The translations under genes and the position numbers were made by a program. From positions 1-5,827 of the forward strand of contig QMUP01000063.1 in NCBI GenBank assembly GCA_003660635.1: a stretch of DNA of 5,827 bases, read 5' to 3'. The first letter of the stretch is position 1, and the number at the start of each line of letters is the position of its first letter. The notes below the pieces were generated by a model, which had not been told where the DNA came from, did no database searches, and saw only the letters and a program-made list of their open reading frames with translations. Positions 4,823 to 5,827 of this stretch are shown piece by piece. This DNA comes from Candidatus Wolframiiraptor sp. Lineage in GTDB: Archaea; Thermoproteota; Nitrososphaeria_A; Caldarchaeales; Wolframiiraptoraceae.

Positions 4823-5827
4823 TTATCTCACCTTCCATCCGCAGACATCGTTCGCGCAGATTATCCCCGAGATCGTGACGGCCTCTATTCCGCCTCCCGG
4901 GAACGTGGATGCGCTGGCCAGATATAGCCCTCTTATCGGGGTCTTGAAGTACGGCCTCTTGGTGTGGATCGATTGATCGAATGAGTAGATCGCTCCCTCG
5001 GGCATGGAGGTATATCTCTCATAGGTTTTAGGGGTCGCCGCATCCATCACAACGATATGTTTGGATAGACCCGGAATCAGCTTCTCAGCCCTCTCGATGA
5101 GCTTCTCCGCGAGCGCCTCCTTTAATCTAATGTATTCCTCAGTCCCCCTCTCCGGAAAGTCGCGATAATTCGCTGCCGTTAAGATCATAATGCTGGTCTT
5201 ACCTTTTGGGGCGAGGCTTGGGTCCGCGTTCGAGTTTATGACCAGATAATATCCTTCATCGAGGTTGACCGTTATCGATGGAAGATCTCTTAGATTCATG
5301 TCGAGTCCTAGGAAGACGGCGAAGGATGAGGGGGACATCTTCAACCCCTTAATGTATTCGACGAACTCTTTATCCAGATGTCTTTCCCCAACCAATTCTA
5401 GAAATACTGTCTTGGCATTTGCGTTGGCCACGACTATCGGAGCCCTAAACACCCTTCCACCGGCCCTCACACCCCTGACCCTCCCATCCTCCACCAATAT
5501 CTCGTCCACCCTATGTCTAAGCAAGACTCTCCCACCATGATCCTCGATGAACCTCCTAAGGGTCTCGGCGAAGTTCTGCGCCCCTCCCCTCGGAAAATAT
5601 CCCCCATGAATATAGTATGAGACCACGGCCGTCAGGGCGCTGCTCGCCGGAACCTCGCTGGGCTCCGCTCCAATGTATCCCATCAGGGCGCATAGCAGGG
5701 TTTTCAGATCTTCATCTTCAAAGTATTCGTCGAGCTTCTCCTCAAACGTCTTATTCATCCAATCATAGAAGTGGGGATGCTCTCTGGGATAGTTTAGGAG
5801 CTTCTTCGATCCGAAAACCTTCACGAT
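4823..5827 (-). CDS. FAD-dependent oxidoreductase, phytoene desaturase / CrtI-like family (N-terminus beyond window)
   Basis: Flavoprotein of the amine-oxidase/phytoene-desaturase superfamily, whose members desaturate, saturate or isomerise carotenoids and other isoprenoids or oxidise amines. Only the C-terminal 334 residues are visible. The frame is open at the right edge, with an Ile codon before the first ATG at 5824, and the N-terminal dinucleotide-binding GxGxxG is absent, so that ATG is internal. Visible marks are GGYFPRGGAQNFAETLRRF (75-93), GGRVLLRHRVDEILVEDGRV (98-117) leading to APIVVANANA (129-138), and the C-terminal FAD-binding stretch GLYLASAST (300-308), FPGGG (309-313), TISG (318-321). 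This last motif, usually GLYLAGAST..PGGG, is typical of CrtI/CrtO/retinol-saturase relatives; one Gly is Ser here. The protein ends in GWKVR with TAA at 4823-4825. The next gene in the same direction is tRNA-Arg, 73 bases on, with its own promoter. No isoprenoid genes are in view, so the substrate is unknown. Confidence 0.88.
   Translation of the reverse strand: MVKVFGSKKLLNYPREHPHFYDWMNKTFEEKLDEYFEDEDLKTLLCALMGYIGAEPSEVPASSALTAVVSYYIHGGYFPRGGAQNFAETLRRFIEDHGGRVLLRHRVDEILVEDGRVRGVRAGGRVFRAPIVVANANAKTVFLELVGERHLDKEFVEYIKGLKMSPSSFAVFLGLDMNLRDLPSITVNLDEGYYLVINSNADPSLAPKGKTSIMILTAANYRDFPERGTEEYIRLKEALAEKLIERAEKLIPGLSKHIVVMDAATPKTYERYTSMPEGAIYSFDQSIHTKRPYFKTPIRGLYLASASTFPGGGIEAVTISGIICANDVCGWKVR

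Noticed and set aside
4683..4976. Plus-strand open frame of 97 codons beginning MGFEPTICG
   Set aside because: It begins inside the complement of tRNA-Arg; the GFEPT opening is the usual false translation of a tRNA T-arm. It then runs antisense to the end of the FAD oxidoreductase gene.
4970..4994. GATCGA/GATCG repeats near the end of the FAD gene
   Set aside because: They fall in coding sequence (Ser-Phe-Asp-Gln-Ser-Ile-His region) and are short palindromic words explained by codon use.
5265..5540. Plus-strand open frame of 91 codons
   Set aside because: Antisense shadow of the FAD oxidoreductase; no motif and no promoter.

Overview
The window looks like a compact archaeal chromosome segment. 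The evidence is a Pyrococcus-length arginyl-tRNA synthetase, an Hsp20 with the middle region seen in archaeal homologues, TATA-box promoters placed about 26 bases ahead of start sites, GGTG/AGGTGAT ribosome-binding sites, and a tRNA gene without an encoded CCA. Protein style suggests an uncultured, probably thermophilic, lineage. I cannot name the phylum from sequence alone.

Layout. Bases 1-856 (minus) are the first 285 codons of an M20 metallopeptidase/deacylase (ArgE/DapE type) that runs off the left edge. A 70-base gap holds overlapping divergent promoters, then argS (927-2807, plus). argS ends tail-to-tail, 21 bases from hsp20 (2829-3401, minus). A 145-base gap (3402-3546) separates hsp20 from a divergent CPA2-type cation:proton antiporter (about 3547-4650, plus). 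This gap contains two interlocked inverted repeats against the hsp20 TATA box and is the most interesting part of the window. The antiporter ends tail-to-tail, 24 bases from a tRNA-Arg(CCU) gene (4675-4749, minus) with its own TATA box. Bases 4823-5827 (minus) are the C-terminal part of a phytoene-desaturase-like FAD oxidoreductase whose N-terminus lies beyond the right edge.

How the genes fit together. ArgRS charges arginine tRNAs, and the only tRNA here is an arginine isoacceptor reading AGG, so the two are functionally linked although not in one operon. Hsp20 and the antiporter are both plausible stress or homeostasis functions and are transcribed away from a shared control region. The M20 enzyme and the FAD oxidoreductase have no visible partners here. 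There is no mobile element, CRISPR array, phage gene or evident novel multi-gene system. No gene-free stretch exceeds 300 bases.
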